Source: Candidatus Methanoplasma porotermitis (GTDB lineage: Archaea > Thermoplasmatota > Thermoplasmata > Methanomassiliicoccales > Methanomethylophilaceae). Taken from it: 53,351 nt of DNA. The position numbers and the translations under genes are program-made. The stretch spans positions 1 through 53,351 of the forward strand of contig JAITOF010000021.1 in assembly GCA_031290095.1 (NCBI GenBank), in the 5' to 3' direction. Below the pieces are notes generated by a model. The model did no database searches, was not told the DNA's origin, and worked only from the letters and a program-made list of their open reading frames with translations. Shown here in pieces: positions 35,422-43,233 of this stretch. Every line of letters starts with the position of its first letter. Within the stretch, counting starts at the first letter, position 1.

Positions 35422-36405
35422 TTACGTTGAGCCTGCGTCAGAGGAACGCCGTCTGAAGAACGCCGTCTGCTGCAAGAGGTCCTTGTGGGCGTCGCCCGAC
35501 CCGGAGCCTATCATCTCATGCGTCAAAAAGTCAGGAGATATCGTCTCTGCGATTTCCACGCAACGCACGGACGAGAACGGCCTGTGCTGGTCGATGTTCA
35601 TTATATGGGGGTACACGGCCTCGATGGTCTTCGTCACGCCCTCGCCCGGCGGGCGGGGCCTCTCCTCAAACGTGTTCCGGTACTCCGCGCTGGTGCTCAG
35701 ATGGAAGTGCATGGTCCGCACGCGGTCCTTCATATCCCGGCTGTATCGGTCGAATATTTTCAGCAGGCCGTCTATGGCCGCATCCTCGTCATATGCGTCG
35801 GGGAGGGTGTTCATCATATGTCCAGTGTCGAGGCAGAAACCCCAGTTGTCAAACTCCAGATGATCCTCCAGGAACCTCCTCTCCCGCTCGTCCTTGAGTT
35901 TGAGGCCTGACCACCACAGGTTCTCGAACGCGATCCTGAACGGCATCTCTCCTCCAAGCTCTGCGGCAACCAGGTTCATCATCTCCGCCAAAGCACGCAG
36001 GACGTCGCGGTCGTCGTCGGTGTGGGCGTGCAACATTACCTCGTCGATGTTGGAGTTCCCTGCATGGAACACTCCGTACGCCGGCCCGAGTGCAGACGCC
36101 TTCTTTATTGCGAGCACGATGTTGGACACGGCCTCTGAGCGGTCCCTTCCGAACATGACCGGCCTGACGTTCTCGGCATCGAACTCCGACGCGTCCAGCC
36201 TGCCGGTCCACCCTCCATACCAGTCCACCGCGTACGGCAGATGGACGGCGAGAGACTCCGCCCCGTACTCCGCAGGGACGTCATCGTAAAGCGTAAACAG
36301 CTCCAGCCCGTCGCATCCCAGCGCATCCAGCCTTTCTATAGGCGTCCCCTGCCCAGGAATGTTGTTCAAGGGCTGATACACAGAATAACTGAAAAGGTGT
36401 TTCAT
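35422..36405 (-). CDS. Xylose isomerase-like TIM-barrel protein (AP endonuclease 2 family)
   Basis: A 327-residue barrel protein. LDALGCDGLELFTLYDD, LAVHLPYAVDW, GVFHAGNSNIDEV, RIAFENLWW, GFCLDTGHMMNT and RTMHFHLS contain the H, E, D and H metal ligands seen in sugar-phosphate isomerases and endonuclease IV-like proteins. Substrate is unknown. It begins three bases after the DUF4443 gene, in line with metK, so it is probably expressed with them. Confidence 0.82.
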   Translation of the reverse strand: MKHLFSYSVYQPLNNIPGQGTPIERLDALGCDGLELFTLYDDVPAEYGAESLAVHLPYAVDWYGGWTGRLDASEFDAENVRPVMFGRDRSEAVSNIVLAIKKASALGPAYGVFHAGNSNIDEVMLHAHTDDDRDVLRALAEMMNLVAAELGGEMPFRIAFENLWWSGLKLKDERERRFLEDHLEFDNWGFCLDTGHMMNTLPDAYDEDAAIDGLLKIFDRYSRDMKDRVRTMHFHLSTSAEYRNTFEERPRPPGEGVTKTIEAVYPHIMNIDQHRPFSSVRCVEIAETISPDFLTHEMIGSGSGDAHKDLLQQTAFFRRRSSDAGST

Positions 36406-36408
36406 GGA

Positions 36409-36996
36409 TCATATCAGTTCGAACGCGGCGCTGAGGGCGGCTTCGACAGCCAGAGGCTGCGTCCCCCCGCTTCCGACAATCAGCACGTCGTCCTGCGTCA
36501 GGCCGGTCTCCTTGCGTATCTTGTATGCCAGGTCAGGGTTCTCCTTGTCGATGTTCCAATCGGGAGGGATCATAAGGACGCCGTCGCGGATGACTGCCGT
36601 GGTGCATCCGTGGGCACCGGCCTTGATTCCTGCGTCCCGCTGCTGCATGCCGTTATGGATCTTGTCGGCGACCCCGAGGACGACAACGCCCTGAGAGAAC
36701 TCCCCCACGGCGGAGTCGCCCAGCTGCACGTTCACAATCTTCACAGGAATCTGCTTCATGAACGCGGTGCCCGCTTTGGTGATCGTTATCCCGGTCTGCT
36801 TGACGAGGATGAAATTCCATTCTTTCAGGGTGTCTACTATCCTGCGCATGCTGCCCTCGCCTATGCCGACGGCCTCGGCGAGCTTCTTGCGCCCGATCCT
36901 CTTGCCGTCAGACAACAGATAGAGCGCCCAGTAGATGCTTGCGTCGCTGAACCGGAACATCGGCCCATACTGAGGGACCTCCATTATCTTCATCAT
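36409..36996 (-). CDS. HTH protein with DUF4443-type C-terminus
   Basis: A 195-residue archaeal protein. The N-terminal half is a winged helix-turn-helix (YWALYLLSDGKRIGRKKLAEAVGIGEGSMRRIVDTLKEW, in part). The C-terminal half, from VKIVNVQLGDSAVGEFSQGV, resembles DUF4443, a methanogen-enriched domain with TTAVIRDGVLMIPPDWN and DVLIVGSGGTQPLAVEAAL. It starts 16 bases after the metK stop and has GGTGAG just before ATG 36996, so the upstream in-frame ATG at 37062, inside metK, is not used. It could be a ligand-sensing regulator of the metK run; ligand unknown. Confidence 0.75.
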   Translation of the reverse strand: MMKIMEVPQYGPMFRFSDASIYWALYLLSDGKRIGRKKLAEAVGIGEGSMRRIVDTLKEWNFILVKQTGITITKAGTAFMKQIPVKIVNVQLGDSAVGEFSQGVVVLGVADKIHNGMQQRDAGIKAGAHGCTTAVIRDGVLMIPPDWNIDKENPDLAYKIRKETGLTQDDVLIVGSGGTQPLAVEAALSAAFELI

Positions 36997-37012
36997 CTCA
37001 CCATCAACAGAG

Positions 37013-38245
37013 TCAGAACGTCCTGACCTTACCGTTGACGATAAGCTCTGTGACCTTATCAATGTTATCCAGCCAGTCCGTCGCTATGGATTCGGCCTCC
37101 GATTTCCATTTTGCGAACTTCGGGTCATTGTCTATGCCGATGGAGCGTAGCTCCACGGCACAGTTCAGCGGCTCTGAGACGGGCTTCCCGATCTGCGAGA
37201 GTATCCTCACGTGGATCTCGGCGTCGTTGGTCACTTTTTTCGCGACGTCGTCCGCGATGAGCTTGGACATCACGTTGTATATCTTGCCTATGTGCGTTAT
37301 CGGGTTCTTTCCTGACGTTGCTTCCATGGACATCGGCCTGTACGGCGTTATGAGGCCGTTGCACCTGTTCCCTCTTCCGACGGACCCGTCGTCCCCCATC
37401 TCCTGCGACATGCCGGTGACGGTGAGGTAGTAGACCTTCCTCTTGTAGTCGTCGGCGGTGTTGACGTCGAGGTTTATTTCCACGTCTTCCGACCCTGCGA
37501 GCTTCAGGGCGTTGTCGTATATCGCGTTGTGCGCCTGCTCTATAGCAGACTTGTACTCCGCAGAGTTGTTGATGTATCTGTCGACCATGGCGCAGGCGAC
37601 GGTGAGCGTGACCTTCTTCCCGACTCTCGAAGCCATGACCTTGACGTCGTGTCCAGTCTCCGGAAGCTTCTTCTTCAGCGGGCCGTTGATGAACTCCTCG
37701 GTTCCGAGGGTTATCTTGTCGGTAACGGAGAACGGCGCGTACCCGACTCCGAAAGAGGTGTCGTTGGCCCTGTGGCCAGACGCTTTGTAGACGCCTGTGA
37801 GGTCGTCGGAGCCCATGCCGAGCTTCGCGTCGAGGATCACCTCGGAGTCCACGTCCAAATTGGGGAAGGTCTTCTGCAGGTACTTCCTTGCGGCTTTGAG
37901 CGCAACTGGCTTGCACGGAAGGGATTTCAAGTCCTTGCCCTCGCCCACGTTGGTGGTCGCGCGGCCCACCAGCAGGATGTACGAAGGGTCGATGATCGTG
38001 CCGCCTCCGAACTTGGGAGCGGCGTATCCTGCGACGATCTGCGTCTCGTCGGTGTTGTGATGGAGCACGTGTCCGAACTCCTTGATGTACATTTTGCAAA
38101 GCGCCTTGCTCACTTCCTCTGAGAGCGCGTCCGCGACGCTGTCAGGGTGTCCGATTCCTTTTCTTTCCACGATTTCGATGTTCCTTTTCGGCAGCGGCAC
38201 TTCGTTTAGACCGTTCACATAAATGTTCTTCTTCGCCATCTTCAT
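37013..38245 (-). CDS. metK: S-adenosylmethionine synthetase, archaeal type
   Basis: A 410-residue archaeal MAT that makes SAM from methionine and ATP. The N-terminal IEIVERKGIGHPDSVADALSE is diagnostic, and DAKLGMGSDDLTGVYK, CAMVDRYINN and GRGNRCNGLITPYRPMSMEA follow. It is unrelated in sequence to bacterial MetK over most of its length. It heads a run with the DUF4443 regulator, a TIM-barrel protein and possibly Sel1. Met3 is an alternative start. A palindrome lies immediately upstream. Confidence 0.96.
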   Translation of the reverse strand: MKMAKKNIYVNGLNEVPLPKRNIEIVERKGIGHPDSVADALSEEVSKALCKMYIKEFGHVLHHNTDETQIVAGYAAPKFGGGTIIDPSYILLVGRATTNVGEGKDLKSLPCKPVALKAARKYLQKTFPNLDVDSEVILDAKLGMGSDDLTGVYKASGHRANDTSFGVGYAPFSVTDKITLGTEEFINGPLKKKLPETGHDVKVMASRVGKKVTLTVACAMVDRYINNSAEYKSAIEQAHNAIYDNALKLAGSEDVEINLDVNTADDYKRKVYYLTVTGMSQEMGDDGSVGRGNRCNGLITPYRPMSMEATSGKNPITHIGKIYNVMSKLIADDVAKKVTNDAEIHVRILSQIGKPVSEPLNCAVELRSIGIDNDPKFAKWKSEAESIATDWLDNIDKVTELIVNGKVRTF

Positions 38246-38251
38246 CCCTCT

Positions 38252-38265
38252 TGGCCCACGGGCCA
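38252..38265. promoter_or_regulatory. Palindrome in the metK leader
   Basis: TGGCCC-AC-GGGCCA is a perfect 6-2-6 dyad only seven bases before the metK start. On the metK mRNA it would fold beside the ribosome-binding purines (AGAGGG). It could be an operator or a translation-control hairpin. The rest of the 38246-38350 gap is AT-rich and holds the two divergent promoters. Confidence 0.45.
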
Positions 38266-38350
38266 GAATCCTACAGTTTGATTACCTACTTCCAATTAAT
38301 AAAAGAATTTGATAGAAATAATCATATACGAATATTTTATGTAGAGCAAC

Positions 38351-38914
38351 ATGAAGTTCCCTCCAGCGTCGGACATTCGGAAGATGAGAAAGTCTCTAGA
38401 CATCACTCAGACGGAGCTTGCCCGCGAGTCCGGCGTCAGCCAAAGCACCATCGCAAAGATCGAGAGAGGCCGCATCTCCGCGAGCTACGACACGGTCGTC
38501 ACGCTCTTCGAGACGCTCGACCGCATCCACAACAACAACCGCAAAGACGCCACTGCTACGGACGTCGCGTCGAAGAGTATAATCACCATACAGTCCAACG
38601 AGAAGGTGCACACCGCGTCCGAGCTGATGAGGTCCACAGGGTTCTCTCAGCTCCCCGTGCTTTCCGGTGACGCGCCGGTCGGCAGCATATCGGAGAAGAG
38701 GATCTTCGACCTCATGAGGAAGGGGAAGACCATGGACGAGCTGAAGGATACTGTGATCTCCGCGATCATGGACGAGTCCTTCCCGGTAGTGAACGAGAAC
38801 ACCCCCGTAAGCTCTGTGACGACAATGATGAGCAACTGCGACGCGGTGCTCGTGGCCAGAAAAGGGAAGCTCGTCGGCATGATAACCAACGCCGACATGC
38901 TCAAGCTGATCTGA
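38351..38914 (+). CDS. HTH (Xre/Cro type) regulator with paired CBS domains
   Basis: A 187-residue archaeal regulator. The helix-turn-helix is in residues 7-55 (DITQTELARESGVSQSTIAKIERGR in part). Two CBS domains occupy about 70-125 and 130-187, each with the family G.S/IT or S..DM form (QLPVLSGDAPVGSISEKRIF; LVARKGKLVGMITNADML). CBS pairs usually bind adenosine nucleotides or SAM. Its divergent position next to metK makes SAM or AMP sensing an attractive inference, but targets are unknown. The 3' end overlaps the convergent rnz by 14 bases. Confidence 0.9.
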   Translation: MKFPPASDIRKMRKSLDITQTELARESGVSQSTIAKIERGRISASYDTVVTLFETLDRIHNNNRKDATATDVASKSIITIQSNEKVHTASELMRSTGFSQLPVLSGDAPVGSISEKRIFDLMRKGKTMDELKDTVISAIMDESFPVVNENTPVSSVTTMMSNCDAVLVARKGKLVGMITNADMLKLI

Positions 38915-39818
38915 TGCCGTCCTTGGTCGCCGAGAACAGGCGGAGGTCTTCCGCGAGGTCGGTGTTCGGGAAGACCGCCCTAGCCTCTGCCTCCAGCACC
39001 TTCCTGTCGTCGTAGCGGTTGCTCACGTGGGTGATGAAGAGGTGGCGGCATCCTATCTTCTTCGCGGCCTCCGCGGCCTGCACGGACGTGGAGTGCTTGA
39101 ACTTCGCGGCCATCTCCTTCTCCGAGTCGGCGTACGTGGCCTCGTGGATGAGCACGTCCGCCCCTGCGGCGGCGAGCTCCAGCCCTTCGCAGGGCGAGGT
39201 GTCCCCGGAATATGCGACCGAGAACCCTTTGACAGGAGGCTCGATCACGCTTTCCGGCCTCACGCCGCAAACGGTCTCCCCGCCCTTGAGCCTGGAGAAG
39301 TCGGGGCCAGGGGACAGGCCCAGCGATATCGCCTTGTTCCTGTCGAACCTGCCTTTCGAGTCGTGCCCCCTGAGGACGTACCCCAGCGACGGGACCACGT
39401 GGTCCGTCCCGAACACGGATACTGAGAACTCCTTGAACTCGATCTCGCGCCCGGGGAGGGCCTCCACCACGTCGAGCTGGTAGCATATGCTCCCCTCGCA
39501 TATGGAAAGCACCGCGTCCAGGTAATCCCGTATCCCCTCGGGCCCGCACACGGTGAGGGGCTCCTTGCGCCCAGACATGGACATCGTCTGTATGATGCCC
39601 GGGAGGCCGAACACATGGTCCCCGTGCATATGCGTTATCAGGATGCAGGCGACCCGCATGAACGAGAACGGCGACAGCATCATCTGGCGCTGGGAGCCTT
39701 CCCCGCAGTCGAACAGCGCGATGTCCCTCTTCAGCCTCACTGCGACGCAGGACGGCGCCCTTTCCCTAGAAGGGAGGCTCGCGCCCGTGCCGAGGAAGAG
39801 AATATCAGGCATGTGCAC
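38901..39818 (-). CDS. rnz: Ribonuclease Z
   Basis: A 305-residue tRNA 3'-processing endonuclease. It begins ILFLGTGASLPSRERAPSCVAV, has the metal motif LITHMHGDHVFGLPG, and later SVFGTDHVVPSLGYVL, SGDTSPCEGL, IHEATYADSEKEMAAKFKHST and HLFITHVSNRY. All zinc ligands appear present. It starts six bases after the small zinc-protein gene on the same strand. Met3 is an alternative start. Confidence 0.95.
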   Translation of the reverse strand: MHMPDILFLGTGASLPSRERAPSCVAVRLKRDIALFDCGEGSQRQMMLSPFSFMRVACILITHMHGDHVFGLPGIIQTMSMSGRKEPLTVCGPEGIRDYLDAVLSICEGSICYQLDVVEALPGREIEFKEFSVSVFGTDHVVPSLGYVLRGHDSKGRFDRNKAISLGLSPGPDFSRLKGGETVCGVRPESVIEPPVKGFSVAYSGDTSPCEGLELAAAGADVLIHEATYADSEKEMAAKFKHSTSVQAAEAAKKIGCRHLFITHVSNRYDDRKVLEAEARAVFPNTDLAEDLRLFSATKDGIRSA

Positions 39819-39824
39819 TTCCGG

Positions 39825-40037
39825 TCAGTAGACCTTGTCCAGGCCCCTGTCGTTCTTCGTGTCCTTCTTGAAGGTCTTGTAATGGTCTTTGCAAAGGTGC
39901 GCGCTACGCGCGTCAGGGTTCTTCATGGTAAGGGACGACTTCGACACCTGCTTGAGGCTGATGGAGCGCTCCGCTTCCTTTTCGCATCCGGCCACGTCGC
40001 AGGACTTCGCGGACGTGCCGTGTTTGGGTGTTGCCAT
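39825..40037 (-). CDS. Small zinc-binding protein
   Basis: A 70-residue basic protein with one compact zinc site: CDVAGC near residue 13 and HLCKDH near residue 48. It contains no other domain I recognise. I chose the ATG at 40037 (MATPKHGTSAKS) because a TATA box, CCAATATATC on the minus strand, lies about 30 bases upstream; the in-frame start at 40106 would precede it. It leads rnz by six bases and is probably co-transcribed with it, which hints at an RNA-related role. That link is inference. Confidence 0.72.
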   Translation of the reverse strand: MATPKHGTSAKSCDVAGCEKEAERSISLKQVSKSSLTMKNPDARSAHLCKDHYKTFKKDTKNDRGLDKVY

Positions 40038-40136
40038 GACGGCTTTATCCCGCTGGCCTGATATATTGGTTTCCTTTCGACGGCACGCGTCCTGCGACGG
40101 CAGCAAACGTTAAGCCGTAGCCGAAGATGACGTCGC

Positions 40137-41318
40137 ATGACCAGGTACTCCCACTCCCGCTTATCGACATATGAGAAGTGTCCGTATCAGTACAAGCTGA
40201 AGTACATAGAGCGGCCGGACGTGCCGCTTCCGCCCGGCACCATAGAGGCGTTCATGGGTTCGATGGTACACGGCGCGCTGGAGAAGTTGTACAGGGACCT
40301 GGGGTTCCAGAAGAGGGACGGGCTGGACGAGATAATCGGGTCCTTCAACGCCTCCTGGGCAAAGAGCATCTCTGACGACGTGATAGTCAACAACCCCGAG
40401 CACACTGCCGAGAACTACCGGCTCACGGGAGAGAAGTGCATATCGGACTTCTACAAAAGGATGCATCCCTTCGACCAGATGACCATACTCGGGCTCGAGA
40501 CGGAGGACATGATGGACCTTCCGAACGGCCATTCGTACCACGTGCGCATCGACAAGCTCGGATGCAGGGGCAAGGAGTACTTCGTATGCGACTACAAGAC
40601 TGACGGCAGGATGAAGACGCAGCCCGAGGCCGACGCAGACAGGCAGCTTGCGATGTACTCGAAATGGGTTAGGGACAACCACAGGGACGCCGAGAAGACC
40701 TACCTCCTGTGGCATATGCTGAGGTTCGACAAGGACGTTGTGTCCGAGAGGACCGACGCCCAGCTGGACGATCTCGTCTCGAAGACAGTCGCGCTCATCG
40801 ACAGGATCGAGGGCTGCGACGAATGGCCGACTAACCGGACGTACCTGTGCGACTATTGCGTCTACAAGGCGGTCTGCCCGGAGTTCTCCCATGAGGCCGA
40901 GCTGAAGCTCCTCACCCCGGAGCAGTTCGCAGAAGACGACGGCGTCAGGCTCGTCGACGAGTACATGGCGCTGAACGCGCAGGAAAAGGAGCTGAAAGGA
41001 AGCATAGAAGCGGTGAAGTCGAAAGTCATATCGTTCTCGGAGCAGAAGAACGTCGCCGTCGTCTATGGCACGGCTCACAAGCTCTCCGTCAAGTCCTCGG
41101 ACAAGGTCGAGTACCCCAAGGACATGGAAAGGATCTACGACGCCCTGAAGAAGAACGGGACCTACGACGACTACACCGAAACGAAGTTCAGCAAGGACCT
41201 GCTGAGCAAGGACGTCTTGGGCGGGGCAGTCGGGAAGGACGTCATGAGGGAGGTCTCCGTAGGGAAGGGGTACAGGGTTACGCCGTCGAAAAGAGGGCGC
41301 GAAGAGGAAGACGGTTGA
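40137..41318 (+). CDS. RecB/Cas4-like PD-(D/E)XK nuclease with Fe-S cysteines
   Basis: A 393-residue nuclease. It opens with YSHSRLSTYEKCPYQYKLKYIE, the usual entry helix of PDDEXK_1 nucleases. The core is HVRIDKLG then YFVCDYKTDGRM, giving the D and D-x-K residues, with a QLAMYSKWV motif after. Four cysteines, C15, C238, C241 and C247 (CDYCVYKAVC), follow the AddB/Cas4 pattern for a 4Fe-4S cluster. The last ~120 residues are a charged tail. There is no helicase domain and no cas gene beside it. It lies at the left edge of the accessory island, its stop one base before an 11-bp repeat array. Confidence 0.85.
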   Translation: MTRYSHSRLSTYEKCPYQYKLKYIERPDVPLPPGTIEAFMGSMVHGALEKLYRDLGFQKRDGLDEIIGSFNASWAKSISDDVIVNNPEHTAENYRLTGEKCISDFYKRMHPFDQMTILGLETEDMMDLPNGHSYHVRIDKLGCRGKEYFVCDYKTDGRMKTQPEADADRQLAMYSKWVRDNHRDAEKTYLLWHMLRFDKDVVSERTDAQLDDLVSKTVALIDRIEGCDEWPTNRTYLCDYCVYKAVCPEFSHEAELKLLTPEQFAEDDGVRLVDEYMALNAQEKELKGSIEAVKSKVISFSEQKNVAVVYGTAHKLSVKSSDKVEYPKDMERIYDALKKNGTYDDYTETKFSKDLLSKDVLGGAVGKDVMREVSVGKGYRVTPSKRGREEEDG

Positions 41319-41443
41319 ATTTGCCATGGTTTTGCCATGGTTTTGCCATGGTTTTGCCATGGTTTTGCCATGGTTTTGCCAATTTGCCACGATTTTGCCA
41401 TGGTTTTGCCATGGTTTTGCCAATTTGCCACGATTTTGCCACA
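41319..41443. repeat. Tandem array of about 11-bp repeats (TTTTGCCATGG)
   Basis: Twelve TTTGCCA cores lie in 125 bases. The order is five copies of TTTTGCCATGG (the first begins ATTT), then TTTTGCCAA plus TTTGCCACGA, then two copies of TTTTGCCATGG, again TTTTGCCAA plus TTTGCCACGA, and a final TTTTGCCACA. The period is close to one helical turn, so the cores fall on one DNA face. Each main unit holds the palindrome CCATGG and an ATG. The array begins one base after a nuclease stop codon and ends 33 bases before the AlbA_2 gene start, directly upstream of its TATA-like GGTTAAAACG. Confidence 0.9.
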
Positions 41444-41476
41444 AGGGTTAAAACGAAGGTCGCGATACTGCCTAAC

Positions 41477-43135
41477 ATGGGCGCGACGGTTTTAACACAA
41501 AAAGGGGCGGAAGCAGAACTGGACCTCATACTGGCTTCTGTCGGCGAAGTAGCCACCGTTGAGTTGAAGGAATACAAGCAAGCCAATGTGGGAAAGGCCT
41601 TAGTTGACGAGCTTGGAAAATACCTGTCAGCCATCTCTAACGCCGTCACTCTATGCAACGCCAATCACGGATGGCTTATATCCGGGGTGAGGGACGATCG
41701 CACATTAGTCGGGACTCAGATGCTCCCTTCGAAAAACAACCGTGAAGAGATAATGAAACTTGTTGGCGATGCGACTACAGACCGCATCACGTTCGCAGAC
41801 GTATTTGAGATCAGTCGTGATGGGAAGCGATTGCTCATGTTCCTTGTTCCCGCGTCTCCAGGCACAGTCGTGAAATACAAGGGCTTCGCATACGGCCGTG
41901 ACGGCCCTAACTGCGTTCCGTTGAGCGATGAAAAATCACAACGCATACAGGGGAGATCCCATGATTGGTCCGCCGAACTGATGGATCTGGGGCCAGAGGC
42001 ACTTGACATGGAGGCCGTCGCGTTCGCAAGAGCAAAGTACGTCGAAAGAAGTCCGCACATGGCCGAAGAGTCTGCGAGTTGGAGCGACGAGGAGTTTCTG
42101 TCTCGCCTGTCATTCACCATGGACGGAAAAATCACGCACTCTGCGGCAATCCTTTTGGGAACCGAAAAGGCAACGTTCCAAATCAGTGCGATGACGGAGA
42201 TAAGATACATAGTTAAGGAAAAAGACGGGGAGCTGATTGATTTTCATCATCTTAAAGCACCGTTCCTGCTTTCTGCCGAGAAGGTTTACAACAGCATATT
42301 CAACCCCACGTACAGGCGTCTGATGGACAGCCTGTCCACGGAAGTGATGCCCAAGTACGACATAAAGGCGATACGAGAAGGACTCAATAACGGACTGATG
42401 CACAACGATTACCGCAAAGGGACGATAATAGACTTCATAGAATTCCTCAACGACAGGATCGTGATATCGAATCGCGGCTCGTTCATCCCCGGCTCCGTCG
42501 AATCCGCCGTGCTCTCCGTCGGCCCGGTCTCATACTATCGCAATCCGCATCTTGCCGAAATAATGGTTAAGCTCGGCTTGGTCGAGACCGTCGGCACCGG
42601 CATGAGGAAGATGTTCTTGGCGCAGGCGTTCCGCTACTTCCCGCTTCCAGAGTACGAAATCGACGACGACCATGTCTCCGTCACCATAACAGGGCACCCG
42701 GTGAACGACAACTTCGGATGGGCGCTGCTCAAAAACCCTGACCTTTCTTTTTCGGACGTCATGTTGCTCGACAACGTGCAGAAGGGAAAAACCATTCCAG
42801 ACGACGACGCCGAGAGGCTGGTATCCGCCAACGTGCTTGCAAGACGCGACGGGACGTTGTATCTTCCCGTGCTGAGCATGCAACGCACGGAACCGACGAG
42901 GCCTGCGACAAGCGGAAAGGGTGGCAAGCTTAACGACTTGCATCCAACAGAGAGGGCCGTGTACGACGTCATACTCCACAGCGACGGCCTGACTATGAAA
43001 GAGGTGTCGGACCGGTCATCCGTCTCAATAAGGACGGCTTACCGCGTGGCGAACACGCTGGCAGAACGGGGCCTTGTCGGAAAAGCCAACAGGTGGGGCG
43101 GAAAATGGGTGGTGACCGAGAATCACGATGATTAA
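41477..43135 (+). CDS. AlbA_2 / RecG-like ATPase-fold / winged-helix regulator
   Basis: A 552-residue protein of the family often annotated ATP-binding protein or helicase RecG-like. The N-terminal AlbA_2 (Schlafen-type) domain has TVELKEYKQANVGKALVDELGKYLSAISN and CNANHGWLISGV (in parts). The middle part, EVMPKYDIKAIREGLNNGLMHNDY then VISNRGSFIPG and ETVGTGMRKMF, is the HATPase_c_4 domain. A winged helix ends it (LTMKEVSDRSSVSIRTAYRVANTLAERGL). Such proteins are common in accessory islands. ATG 41477 is preferred: TATA-like GGTTAAAACG lies ~30 bases upstream, while the open frame back to 41315 runs through the repeat array. The repeats could be its own operator. Confidence 0.85.
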   Translation: MGATVLTQKGAEAELDLILASVGEVATVELKEYKQANVGKALVDELGKYLSAISNAVTLCNANHGWLISGVRDDRTLVGTQMLPSKNNREEIMKLVGDATTDRITFADVFEISRDGKRLLMFLVPASPGTVVKYKGFAYGRDGPNCVPLSDEKSQRIQGRSHDWSAELMDLGPEALDMEAVAFARAKYVERSPHMAEESASWSDEEFLSRLSFTMDGKITHSAAILLGTEKATFQISAMTEIRYIVKEKDGELIDFHHLKAPFLLSAEKVYNSIFNPTYRRLMDSLSTEVMPKYDIKAIREGLNNGLMHNDYRKGTIIDFIEFLNDRIVISNRGSFIPGSVESAVLSVGPVSYYRNPHLAEIMVKLGLVETVGTGMRKMFLAQAFRYFPLPEYEIDDDHVSVTITGHPVNDNFGWALLKNPDLSFSDVMLLDNVQKGKTIPDDDAERLVSANVLARRDGTLYLPVLSMQRTEPTRPATSGKGGKLNDLHPTERAVYDVILHSDGLTMKEVSDRSSVSIRTAYRVANTLAERGLVGKANRWGGKWVVTENHDD

Positions 43136-43180
43136 GCTGGTGCTTTCGCCATCCGGCCAGGTGTTGCCTAATTCCACCGT

Positions 43181-43222
43181 TTGGCAGGAAGAACTGACTT
43201 TTGCCGCTTGGAGGACTGCCAA
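43181..43222. repeat. Inverted repeat between convergent genes
   Basis: TTGGCAG (43181-43187) and CTGCCAA (43216-43222) form a 7-bp stem with a 28-base loop between the AlbA_2 gene and the convergent CARF-like gene. It may help terminate one or both transcripts. Confidence 0.35.
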
Positions 43223-43233
43223 GTCGTTTGACC

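Noticed and set aside
41319-41443. The TTTTGCCATGG array as a CRISPR
   Set aside because: Units are about 11 bp, abutting, with no spacers, and there are no cas genes beside it.
41315-41476. N-terminal extension of the AlbA_2 protein through the repeat array
   Set aside because: It would encode repeating MVLPWFCHGFA-type sequence, and a TATA-like site lies after the array, so ATG 41477 is the better start. Phase-variable use cannot be excluded.
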